64,000 nt of DNA from JARIHD01 sp963815935. GTDB taxonomy: Bacteria; Patescibacteriota; Saccharimonadia; Saccharimonadales; UBA4665. The translations under genes and the position numbers were made by a program. The notes under the pieces were generated by a model that had not been told where the DNA came from, did no database searches, and was given only the letters and a program-made list of their open reading frames with translations. The stretch spans positions 124,001 to 188,000 of the forward strand of contig CAWFIL010000004.1 in the NCBI GenBank assembly GCA_963815935.1, in the 5' to 3' direction. The number at the start of each line of letters is the position of its first letter. The stretch's first letter is position 1. Of this stretch, positions 8,592-16,325 are shown piece by piece.

Positions 8592-8621
8592 AGTATACCC
8601 CAGGGGCGAGATAGTCGTCAA
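8592..8621 (-). promoter_or_regulatory. Promoter of the alaS T-box transcript
   Basis: TTGACG (8621-8616), 18 nt, TATACT (8597-8592). It begins 2 nt after the mnmA stop codon, so alaS is transcribed independently of mnmA. Confidence 0.75.
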
Positions 8622-8623
8622 GT

Positions 8624-9673
8624 TTACGACGTAACGATGCCGCCGCCAACCACACGGTCTGCTTCGTATAGCACAGCCGACTGCCCTGGCGTCAACGCAC
8701 GGACTTCGTCCTTGAGAGTTAGCTTCCAGTTGCCATTTTCCAACTTCTGGATGCCCGTCACCGGAATAAGATCAGCTCTGTAGCGCGTGCGTACCTGGTA
8801 TGCACCATGTATGCTCGGCTCGGCATTGATCCAATGCGCCGAGGCAAGCTCCAATTCATTGCTCCACAAACGAGTGTCTTGCAAATCGGTCGTGACATAC
8901 ACTTCGTTTTTACCCATGTCCTTGCCAACAACATAGAACGGCAATCCGCCGCCAACGCTCAAGCCGTGACGTTGGCCAATGGTATAAAATAGCGCACCGT
9001 CATGCTCGCCAACCAGGTGACCGCTCTGGTCAATAATAGCCCCCGAATCAGTCTGTACGAACTGCTGTAGAAACTCCTTAATGCCTACTTTGCCTACGAA
9101 ACAAATGCCCTGGCTGTCTTTCTTTTCGGCAGTACTTAGGCCTAGTCTCTTGGCAATCTCGCGAACTTTGGGCTTTTCGTACTCACCAATTGGCATCAGG
9201 CTATGGCGCAAGGCGTCCTCGGTTACACGGTACAAGAAGTAACTCTGGTCTTTATTGGTGTCCAAACCAGCAAGCAATTTGCCGCTCTGGATGCGGGCAT
9301 AATGGCCAGTCGCAATCATATCCGCGCCATCCCCAAGGGCAGTCTCCAAGAATAGCTTAAACTTGACTTCCTGGTTGCACATAATATCAGGGTTAGGTGT
9401 TAGCCCAGCTTTATAGCCGTCGATCATGTAGTCGACTACTCTGTGGCGGTACTCAGTCTCGAAGTCATACGTCTTGAATGGTATGCCCAGGCGGACAGCC
9501 ACACGCTTTGCGTCCTGATAGTCTTCCTTCCAGGGGCATACAAAACCGGGGAGGTCCCGGCTCCAGTTCTTCATGTACACACCTGTGACGTCGTAGCCCC
9601 GCTCTTGCAAGAGTGCAGCAGTCACCGAACTATCGACACCGCCGGACATACCGACATATACTTTCTTTGACAT
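8624..9673 (-). CDS. mnmA: tRNA-specific 2-thiouridylase MnmA
   Basis: Installs sulfur at U34 of tRNA Glu, Gln and Lys, using sulfur passed from a cysteine desulfurase (one lies at 21930). The N-terminal PP-loop is GMSGGVDSSVTA. The catalytic Cys pair is in NPDIMCNQEVKF and in DSQGICFVG. The C-terminal beta domains are complete, and 349 residues is typical. The ATG at 9673 is 9 nt after a -10 (TGC-TAAAAT, 9688-9683) with no ribosome site, so the mRNA has almost no leader. Confidence 0.97.
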   Translation of the reverse strand: MSKKVYVGMSGGVDSSVTAALLQERGYDVTGVYMKNWSRDLPGFVCPWKEDYQDAKRVAVRLGIPFKTYDFETEYRHRVVDYMIDGYKAGLTPNPDIMCNQEVKFKLFLETALGDGADMIATGHYARIQSGKLLAGLDTNKDQSYFLYRVTEDALRHSLMPIGEYEKPKVREIAKRLGLSTAEKKDSQGICFVGKVGIKEFLQQFVQTDSGAIIDQSGHLVGEHDGALFYTIGQRHGLSVGGGLPFYVVGKDMGKNEVYVTTDLQDTRLWSNELELASAHWINAEPSIHGAYQVRTRYRADLIPVTGIQKLENGNWKLTLKDEVRALTPGQSAVLYEADRVVGGGIVTS

Positions 9674-9708
9674 ATATACTTTATTTTAGCAAATTACAAC
9701 GCCTTGAG

Positions 9709-10617
9709 CTAGTCGAGCTTGCTACGCTCTTCCAAATGACGGCGTAGGGTAGCCAGCTCGTAGCGCTGGCCTAGCCAGAAGCTGACGAATATTAAGGGGA
9801 TACTCACGGCAGCTGGCGCCCACAGCACACGATTAATGGTCGTTTTTTGTGTATTGCTATTATTGCCGCTACTTGTGCTGCTCGAGGTTACAGCACCGTT
9901 GGCTGTGGCGACCAATTGCAAAAAGGCCGACAGGCCATTTTTGTCTGTCGCCTTAACGATAACCTTATAAATACCTGCCTTGTCATACACATGGCTAAGA
10001 TCGATAGTACCTGTAAACTGAGTACTAATCAGATCAGCCGGCTTGCCATCCCCCCAATCGACACTAATGGCATATGGCGCCGTACCACCGCTCAAAATGA
10101 CGGGCCAGGATAGCTTTTGCCCAGGATTGGCACCTCGAGCTGCATAGTTGCTTGTTAGGGTAATAAGCGAGCCACCGAAGGGGTTGAACTGCGTATCATT
10201 AAAGTTAACTGTTGCTATGTTAGAATCTGGGCCGCCTTGATCGAGTGAATCGAAAATACGAGCTACAAGATCGTTGCGCCCCGAAAATAGGTCCACCTGT
10301 ATCGAATAGCTGCCGCCCTGACATTGCGCCGACCCCACAAACACATTGTTGGCAAATATCTTTACCAGCAGACCCGCCGTACATAAACCATTGACCGTTA
10401 CAGGAATACTCGAGAAGTTGTCACCGTTTCGGGGCGTCGTGATTGTCGCAGCAGTGGTCGGTGGGTTACTCGGTATCTTACCCTCTACACCAATAGCGCC
10501 ATCTTGCGGATTCTGCACTGATGCAGCGCTAGCATTAGCAGCAAAACCGTAGCCCGAGACAACAATCACCCCCAGGACGACGATTACGCGACAAAAACTC
10601 AGGCAACGACGTATCAT
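9709..10617 (-). CDS. Secreted PKD-domain protein with C-terminal membrane anchor
   Basis: Surface protein of 302 residues. It has a signal peptide (MIRRCLSF then a hydrophobic run ending ANASA), an Ig-like region (PRNGDNFSSIPVTVNG) and a PKD domain (YAISVDWGDGKPADL to GIYKVIVKATDKNG). A Ser/Asn linker and a membrane segment (VSIPLIFVSFWLG) follow, with a short charged tail. I use ATG 10617 because the longer frame begins upstream of the promoter. It closes a cluster with a DUF916-like protein and three beta-sandwich proteins and may anchor that assembly. No enzymatic motif is seen. Confidence 0.75.
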   Translation of the reverse strand: MIRRCLSFCRVIVVLGVIVVSGYGFAANASAASVQNPQDGAIGVEGKIPSNPPTTAATITTPRNGDNFSSIPVTVNGLCTAGLLVKIFANNVFVGSAQCQGGSYSIQVDLFSGRNDLVARIFDSLDQGGPDSNIATVNFNDTQFNPFGGSLITLTSNYAARGANPGQKLSWPVILSGGTAPYAISVDWGDGKPADLISTQFTGTIDLSHVYDKAGIYKVIVKATDKNGLSAFLQLVATANGAVTSSSTSSGNNSNTQKTTINRVLWAPAAVSIPLIFVSFWLGQRYELATLRRHLEERSKLD

Positions 10618-10642
10618 AATTAATTCAAACGATCCTGCGCTT

Positions 10643-10672
10643 ATTATATTTCGCCAGTGCTTGTTCTGGCAA
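10643..10672 (-). promoter_or_regulatory. Promoter of the PKD protein gene
   Basis: TTGCCA (10672-10667), 18 nt, TATAAT (10648-10643), immediately after the upstream stop. It fixes the downstream start at 10617, with a leader of about 20 nt. Confidence 0.75.
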
Positions 10673-10675
10673 AAC

Positions 10676-11716
10676 TTAGCGCCTATATCGGCGACGATTA
10701 CCGCCGCCACCGAATGCCCGGCGAATAAGCCATACCAGTGTCACAACCACCAAAACCAGGGCAAAGAAGCCGATGATCGACCACAGCGGGAAATACCAGA
10801 AGCTGGTGGTAGCCATTACTTCTTGTGTGCTATTACCGTTGAGTCCGTAATACAAGGCAATCTCAGCCGTGTAGCGGCCAGGCCATAGCCCAGGATCGTC
10901 ACAGACGGTCTGCTGACTATCTTGGCCGTTAGGCGCCTTGCTGGTTAGCACACTGCTCTTTACGCAAGCCTGGATACGACGTGTTTGCCCGATAAGCACC
11001 AGCTGCTTCTTGGGGTTGGCATCGTCGATCTCTTTGACAGTTTGGCCGAACATATTCTTAATGATCATGCTACCGCTACCCTGCTCGGCAACGTTTCCGT
11101 TGTTTTGCAGGCGATAGGCAAATTCTTTAGGCGATGAGCCAACAAAGAAACTCTTGAACGCACCGGCGGTCTGGTCCGCATTGGACTGCCACATGCCAAA
11201 TTGTTTCAGGATAAGCTGTTCTTTGGCCTGACCGGGGACGGTCACGAACACCAGACTGGCAGTAGAGGCCGAAATATTCACCTTCTGCTTGGTCTCGGAG
11301 TTGACGGCCGTATACTCAATTGCACTGTAATAGCTACCCGCGCCTTGCGATGCAGGAATCGTTACAGAGATAGGCACATTAGTCGATTTACCCGCAGGTA
11401 CGTGTATTTGGCTGGGTATTTTTACAAATGGTTTAAGTGACCACGGCGTCTGCGGTGCATTATCAGCTAGCTGCAAGGCTGGGGCGCCGGTCTCATTTTG
11501 CGCGCCAAAGTCGACGATACGCATATTAACCTCAAGGTCCTGTGACAGGCTAAGGTTGCTTATATAGAGCGTGTCACTAATAGCCTTGCCTGGCTGTACA
11601 CTGTAATCTTTGCGTGGAGACACACCAAGACCGTTAGACTGCGCATGTACAATCGAGACCCCTAGGAGCGTAGACATAGCCACCAGCAGGGACAACGCGC
11701 GCGCTATTTTTCTCAT
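10676..11716 (-). CDS. DUF916-like surface protein with C-terminal membrane anchor
   Basis: A signal peptide (MRKIARALSLLVAMS...VHAQ) is followed by an N-terminal beta domain whose LGVSPRKDYSVQPGKA, TLYISNLS and VPAGKSTNVPISVTIP segments resemble DUF916/WxL-interacting proteins. An Ig-like second domain, a membrane segment (WSIIGFFALVLVVVTLVWLI) and an Arg-rich tail follow. The start at 11716 has AGAGAGGG 4-5 nt upstream; the ATG 27 nt earlier is possible but spoils the signal peptide. In Firmicutes such proteins hold WxL proteins on the wall. Here three beta-sandwich neighbours could be the partners. Confidence 0.7.
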   Translation of the reverse strand: MRKIARALSLLVAMSTLLGVSIVHAQSNGLGVSPRKDYSVQPGKAISDTLYISNLSLSQDLEVNMRIVDFGAQNETGAPALQLADNAPQTPWSLKPFVKIPSQIHVPAGKSTNVPISVTIPASQGAGSYYSAIEYTAVNSETKQKVNISASTASLVFVTVPGQAKEQLILKQFGMWQSNADQTAGAFKSFFVGSSPKEFAYRLQNNGNVAEQGSGSMIIKNMFGQTVKEIDDANPKKQLVLIGQTRRIQACVKSSVLTSKAPNGQDSQQTVCDDPGLWPGRYTAEIALYYGLNGNSTQEVMATTSFWYFPLWSIIGFFALVLVVVTLVWLIRRAFGGGGNRRRYRR

Positions 11717-11766
11717 AAACCCTCTCTTATCAGTATTGGTCATAACCTTTAGCTTTTAGTTTACCA

Positions 11767-12807
11767 TCAAAAACTGGCGGTACAAATATATGTCATTGTT
11801 GCGGTATACACACCAGGAGCCTGAGCGCCCGCAACATTTGCCACGTAACTGACTGTAAACTTGCGTGTATCAGTAGCCGCCGGGCTGGTTGCAACTACGT
11901 CGCCACTCTTAAAGCTGTACTTGTTCGGGGTATTGTACGCAGTAGCCGGCGTAGCAATGCCGCCTCCGGATGGCTCTTCGCCCACCCCCGGATCACTATT
12001 CGCCCGCAGGTTAATGCCAAACTGGGCATTACCCGGTGCGCTAAAGGTTGGTGTTACTAGAGCCGGTATGACATTATTGCCTGATGTGAGTGTTGTGCCA
12101 TAGACCGTAATAGCCAAGCCGAACTCGGCGTTAGTCGCCGCTAGCATCTGCGAAGAGCCCACGGACGCGCCTGATGGATTCAGGGTGCCCAGATCTACGA
12201 CATTGCCATCTGCCGTCGAGCAATCGCTGTCTATCGTAAGCCCCACGCAGAACTTGAGGATCGGCGGGACCTCGGTGCTGATTCGCACACCTTGGGTTGT
12301 AGCATTTACGACTGCGCCAAAATCGGTGTACGGGCCACTACCATCCGTGCTTACATAGGTCGTTATACGCACGTAGAACGTGCCGGTATCGGACGGGTTA
12401 ACAATACCGGTGAAGGCATATGTCGACGGGTTGATAGTGGGTGGCAACGCTGGAGCGCGCGTCAAAATGATCCGATTCGTTTGGCGAGCCAAGACAAAGT
12501 ACCCTGTTTCACCCTGCTGTTGAGCAAGCACGGCCTGTCCGGCATTCATACCATTTGGCGGCACACATGCCACACCATCGAGTGGGCTCGTACAATATTC
12601 AAACATGATCGAGCCGACGGCGACACCGGTTGTGGTATATGAAAAGCTAAACGTATGCTCGGTCGTCGCACCTGCGGTTGCACTCTCAACCCGCAGGCTT
12701 CTTTGTTGGAGTTGTTGCGCACGTACCGGCATAGGCACAAAGCTAATAGCAACAGTCACCAGCAGCGCGCTCGCCGCCGTCAAACTCCATAAGGTACGCC
12801 TTGTCAT
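11767..12807 (-). CDS. Secreted beta-sandwich surface protein, paralog 1 of 3
   Basis: 346 residues with a signal peptide ending near VRAQ. An N-terminal domain carries GSIMFEYCTSPL and CVPPNGMNA. The C-terminal domain runs from about residue 190 and ends PGVYTATMTYICTASF. Both blocks recur in the next gene (SMEFLYCTTPL, CTAPTGMDA; PGIYTTTISYLALPTY), so the two arose by duplication. Four Cys residues in matching places suggest disulfides. The ending recalls the close of WxL domains but lacks a clear WxL motif. No membrane anchor is present, so retention would need a partner such as the DUF916-like protein. Confidence 0.65.
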   Translation of the reverse strand: MTRRTLWSLTAASALLVTVAISFVPMPVRAQQLQQRSLRVESATAGATTEHTFSFSYTTTGVAVGSIMFEYCTSPLDGVACVPPNGMNAGQAVLAQQQGETGYFVLARQTNRIILTRAPALPPTINPSTYAFTGIVNPSDTGTFYVRITTYVSTDGSGPYTDFGAVVNATTQGVRISTEVPPILKFCVGLTIDSDCSTADGNVVDLGTLNPSGASVGSSQMLAATNAEFGLAITVYGTTLTSGNNVIPALVTPTFSAPGNAQFGINLRANSDPGVGEEPSGGGIATPATAYNTPNKYSFKSGDVVATSPAATDTRKFTVSYVANVAGAQAPGVYTATMTYICTASF

Positions 12808-12855
12808 AGATAAGTCTTGCCTGCCATAGGTCTATTGTACCGACCTTTCTTGGGT

Positions 12856-14052
12856 TTAGTAAGTTGGCAGTGCAAGGTAAGAGATGGTCGTGGTGTAGAT
12901 ACCCGGAGGCGTTGTCGTTGAAATGTTGCCTAGGTAGCGGACTGAACCAGTATCACAGGTAATCGTACCTGCAGCTGCTGCAATCTGGACAGGAGTAGTC
13001 ACACTGGCCGTGCTGTATGCAAACTGTGCAGTACCACCGTTCGTGATAGTGCCATTACCGCCGGCATAAGGAGCTGTTGCGGACAAACTAGTAAAGCTAT
13101 AGCCACTGCCGCTCTGCGTGTCGGAAGAGTCAACCGCCAAACCGAATTGCGCCGAGCCAACTGCACTAGCAGCTGCAGAAGTCCCGATAGCCGCAATTGA
13201 ATTAGAGCCACTCTTTAAGGTATCACCCGAGTAATAAATAATTGTACCGCCATTGGCGTTGGTACTCACCCGGAAATATGAGTGAGCATCATAGGCCTGC
13301 GTAAAGCTCAGCGTACCATCTGTTATGCTTCCTAGCGCAAGGGCACCCGTGTCGCTAAATGCCGTACAGCTCGAACCCGGTGCGGTCACTGTGCTACCAA
13401 CCGAGAAGTTAAGCGTTTCCTGTACCTTGGCAGTAACGTCAATTTGCTGGGCGGTTGAGTTGCCGACCGTACCTTGGTCAACCGACGTCACCCATGCGTT
13501 GTCGGAGAATGTCGTAATGCGCACGAAGAACGTACTGTTGTCGGAAGTTGGATTCTTGATGTAGTCGGTACCGCCGCCAGAACCCGTACCAAAGGCGAAC
13601 TGGACAGCGCCGGTCAAGGATGCAGCAGTGCGAGTAATCCTAACTCGGCTCGCAGTAGGCGCGTTACCTGCGGTACCAAGCGACCAACCCGTTGCGCTAG
13701 TACCACCAATACTAGCCACCGTGGAGGCATCCATACCAGTAGGAGCAGTACATGTCGTACCTGGCAACGGCGTAGTACAGTACAGGAATTCCATGGATCC
13801 TACATTGCCAGAAGTAGGCAGTGTAAAGTTGAACGTATGCTTCGTTTTAGAACCATTCGTCCCGCTTAGTGCCGCACCCGTAGCAATACTACCGTTTGCC
13901 GAGCTAGAAAGCGTTAGACTACGGCTTGTTATCTGTGCTGCGTGTGCCTGCGGAACGAGTATCAATGCGTCCGCGACAATCCAAGTGCCCAGTAATGAAA
14001 GCGCCATCGTCAGAAGGCTGCTTCTCTTGAAAATGCGTCGTGCTGTGTTCAT
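12856..14052 (-). CDS. Secreted beta-sandwich surface protein, paralog 2 of 3
   Basis: 398 residues with a signal peptide (LLTMALSLLGTWIVADALILVPQAHA). It has the same two-domain plan as its downstream neighbour: a Ser/Thr/Gly-rich N-terminal domain with a CTTPLPGTTCTAPTG disulfide loop, and a C-terminal domain from about residue 215 ending PGIYTTTISYLALPTY. It is almost free of charged residues and very rich in Ser, Thr, Gly and Ala, as in secreted adhesins. It lies 48 nt from paralog 1. The gap upstream (14053-14173) is AT-rich and holds no gene. Confidence 0.65.
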   Translation of the reverse strand: MNTARRIFKRSSLLTMALSLLGTWIVADALILVPQAHAAQITSRSLTLSSSANGSIATGAALSGTNGSKTKHTFNFTLPTSGNVGSMEFLYCTTPLPGTTCTAPTGMDASTVASIGGTSATGWSLGTAGNAPTASRVRITRTAASLTGAVQFAFGTGSGGGTDYIKNPTSDNSTFFVRITTFSDNAWVTSVDQGTVGNSTAQQIDVTAKVQETLNFSVGSTVTAPGSSCTAFSDTGALALGSITDGTLSFTQAYDAHSYFRVSTNANGGTIIYYSGDTLKSGSNSIAAIGTSAAASAVGSAQFGLAVDSSDTQSGSGYSFTSLSATAPYAGGNGTITNGGTAQFAYSTASVTTPVQIAAAAGTITCDTGSVRYLGNISTTTPPGIYTTTISYLALPTY

Positions 14053-14173
14053 TGCTTGAGATTACCTGAATTTTTCTTTTTTAACACTTTTTTAACACTA
14101 TCGAGCTAACTTTAGCATAAAGCTTAAGCGTTATGCAATAAACTTACCCATAGCTGGAAATATTTATCCACAG

Positions 14174-14935
14174 TTAAAAGGTCGGCACAACCTGCACGCT
14201 CAGGTGGCCGCCGTACTGCCCCGCTGGCGTCTCGCGAGCTACGTTAGCGATAATCGAAAGCGCATAGTTGGTCTGCCCGCTGCTCTTTGGACTCATGGCA
14301 ATCGTGTCTCCGTCTACAAACTTGAAATAGTTGGGCGTATCGTAGCCACTAACTGGCGTGCCAAAACTGTATGTGCTGTCGGGGACCTGCGCTGGGTCGG
14401 AGCCAATGTTTGGATTGCCGTTGTTGACCAGATTCACCCCAAACTGTTCGGTGCCAGGCTGTGAGGTCGAAGCCGAGCTGAGCGCCGTAAGCGAATGTCC
14501 GCTGACCGGATCGGTAGGCGAAGTGCCGGACAACACAACAACGTACCCGCTGCTCAAATAGTTTCTAACCGTAAACGAAGCTGTGACCGCGCCAGTAACG
14601 CCAGAGTCCAAATTGCCCATATCATACACCCCGCCGTTTACTGCCACCTCCAACAGCGGTGTGGCGGATGTATTAAAGCCGCCCTGGAATTGATAGTTGG
14701 GGCTTGCTGCATTACCTACGGTGGTCTCGCCAGCGGACTGTTTTGCTCGATAGTTAGTTGAGCTAGCGTCGAGTTCGCCACCCGTGCCAAAAAACGACTC
14801 TTCTACTTTATAGTTCGTAGAGGATGATTGGGCATGCGCAAGCGGGCCAGCCCACACAATTAGTGCAATAATACTAGCCCCCACAAGCGAGACATCCCTG
14901 CGCAATCGCATATATACATTGTGCGTCAAAACCAT
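14174..14935 (-). CDS. Secreted beta-sandwich surface protein, paralog 3 of 3
   Basis: About 253 residues, with a signal peptide (MRLRRDVSLVGASII...AHA) followed by SSSTNYKVEESFFG, a repeat-like SSTNYRAKQSAGET, and a C-terminal domain matching the other two paralogs (GTEQFGVNLV, YKFxDGDTIA-type segment, ending PAGQYGGHLSVQVVPTF). The start is uncertain: GTG 14968, ATG 14935 and ATG 14911 are in frame, and the signal peptide itself begins at 14911. Its promoter overlaps that of the divergent gene at 14995. Function unknown; probably a structural surface component. Confidence 0.65.
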   Translation of the reverse strand: MVLTHNVYMRLRRDVSLVGASIIALIVWAGPLAHAQSSSTNYKVEESFFGTGGELDASSTNYRAKQSAGETTVGNAASPNYQFQGGFNTSATPLLEVAVNGGVYDMGNLDSGVTGAVTASFTVRNYLSSGYVVVLSGTSPTDPVSGHSLTALSSASTSQPGTEQFGVNLVNNGNPNIGSDPAQVPDSTYSFGTPVSGYDTPNYFKFVDGDTIAMSPKSSGQTNYALSIIANVARETPAGQYGGHLSVQVVPTF

Positions 14936-14975
14936 GCCGATGACAATCCGTTTACGCTTTTCGTGCACGTTTTAG

Positions 14976-14982
14976 TATTATA
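14976..14982. promoter_or_regulatory. Shared palindromic -10 of two divergent surface genes
   Basis: TATTATA reads as TATTAT on plus (14976-14981) and TATAAT on minus (14982-14977). Plus transcription would start near 14988, 7 nt before ATG 14995, and minus transcription near 14970. The two polymerases cannot occupy the site together, so the genes should compete. Confidence 0.5.
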
Positions 14983-14994
14983 TGAATAAGCAAT

Positions 14995-16014
14995 ATGGAC
15001 CCGTCGAAACTACAATCCGATCCCGATAATGACGTGCACTCGCTTGAGGGCGCTGACACCGTCATGGAAACTGGCAAGGGGGGGCAGGCCGCCGATGCAC
15101 AAAATGAAGCAACGGATGTCACTACCGATGCAACCCACGGTGCAACCCCCGAAAAGTCAGCCAAACCACCAATCATCAAACGCATATGGCAAAAATTTAA
15201 TGTGTACCTATTGCTTTTTGCCTTGGTCATCGTCATCGCCGTGGGCGTGACAATTGCCATGTTTATCAAGAACAAGAATGCGACCACCACGAGCAAAGAC
15301 GTTATTAACGCACAGAGCCTCTCCGACGCTGCGTTAAAGCAGCTCTCTAACACCAGTGTCAATATTGGCAGCTCAAAGCAGGTACTAAACGTTGAGTCTA
15401 ATTCGATATTCGCAGGGGCAGTTCTGGTCCGTAGCGATCTGGAAGTAGCTGGCACCATTAAGGTAGGTGGCGACCTGCAACTACCCGGTATCACTGTATC
15501 TGGGACAAGTCGGTTCAGTCAGCTCCAAGCCGATAATATCGCCATAGGCGGTAGCGCAACCATACAAGGTGTGTTTACGGCCCGCAATGGGATCAGCGTC
15601 ACGGGCAATAGCACGTTCAATGGTAACTTATCGGCAACGCAGATATCTACCAATACTCTTTTGCTCAACGGCGATCTACAGCTAACACACCACTTAACGG
15701 CTGGAGGCCCTATCCCCGGCCTAAACAAAGGCACCGCGCTTGGCTCGGGCGGAACCGCCTCAGTTAGCGGCTCGGACACATCCGGCTCAATCACCATCAA
15801 CATTGGAGGCGGCCCGGGCGCAGGTTGCTTTGCGACCGTTGTCTTCTCGTCCAAGTTCAATGGCACACCACACGTCAATGTCACGCCCATTGGCAGTGGA
15901 GCCGCTGCGCTTGACTACTATGTCAACCGCAGCACGAGTGACTTCAGCATCTGCACCGCAAATCCTGCACCAAGCGGACAGACTTTTGGCTTTGACTACA
16001 TCGTTTTAGACTAG
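14995..16014 (+). CDS. Type II membrane protein with stalk-like repeats and C-terminal knob
   Basis: 339 residues with an acidic, Thr-rich cytoplasmic N-terminus and one membrane segment (about 68-92; VYLLLFALVIVIAVGVTIAMF). A long region of short beta repeats follows (DLEVAGTIKVGGDLQLPG, NGISVTGNSTFNGN, LLLNGDLQLTHHLTAGG), like phage-tail or trimeric-adhesin stalks. After a Gly/Ser turn comes a compact C-terminal domain with two Cys (GCFATVVF, SICTANP). Probably an oligomeric surface fibre. It is divergent from the beta-sandwich cluster, and its stop overlaps the atpC stop by sharing CTAG at 16011-16014. Confidence 0.6.
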   Translation: MDPSKLQSDPDNDVHSLEGADTVMETGKGGQAADAQNEATDVTTDATHGATPEKSAKPPIIKRIWQKFNVYLLLFALVIVIAVGVTIAMFIKNKNATTTSKDVINAQSLSDAALKQLSNTSVNIGSSKQVLNVESNSIFAGAVLVRSDLEVAGTIKVGGDLQLPGITVSGTSRFSQLQADNIAIGGSATIQGVFTARNGISVTGNSTFNGNLSATQISTNTLLLNGDLQLTHHLTAGGPIPGLNKGTALGSGGTASVSGSDTSGSITINIGGGPGAGCFATVVFSSKFNGTPHVNVTPIGSGAAALDYYVNRSTSDFSICTANPAPSGQTFGFDYIVLD

Positions 16015-16325
16015 ATATCCAGAAAGACGGTAACTTGATCGGCTTTAACGTGCATAAGGCCACCCGAGATACGAATCTTTTGATCGCCACGAAACGAACG
16101 TATAATCAGCTCCCCCTGGCTTAGTAGGGTCATAAAATTGTGATGCTTGGGTAGGATATCGAATGGGCCCGTAGCGTTCTGACCCGATATGCTGTCACCT
16201 TCGTCGTCATAGTATACCTTAAACGGCGAATAGACCTTGATGTGCATCGTCGGCCCGGTGTCACCACCATGCGCCTCTTTAGCTTCCTCGACAAGTTTGG
16301 CCGATTCGGTCTTTTCCTCAATCAT
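16011..16325 (-). CDS. atpC: F1 ATPase epsilon-like subunit, beta-sandwich only
   Basis: 104 residues. A charged N-terminal extension of about 25 residues precedes the epsilon beta-sandwich (MHIKVYSPFKVYYDDEGD, GPFDILPKHHNFMTLL, ISGGLMHVKADQVTVFL). The C-terminal helical hairpin that inhibits or regulates canonical F1 is absent. The gene overlaps atpD by 4 nt and is the last gene of the operon. No terminator follows; its stop codon overlaps that of the convergent gene. Confidence 0.85.
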   Translation of the reverse strand: MIEEKTESAKLVEEAKEAHGGDTGPTMHIKVYSPFKVYYDDEGDSISGQNATGPFDILPKHHNFMTLLSQGELIIRSFRGDQKIRISGGLMHVKADQVTVFLDI

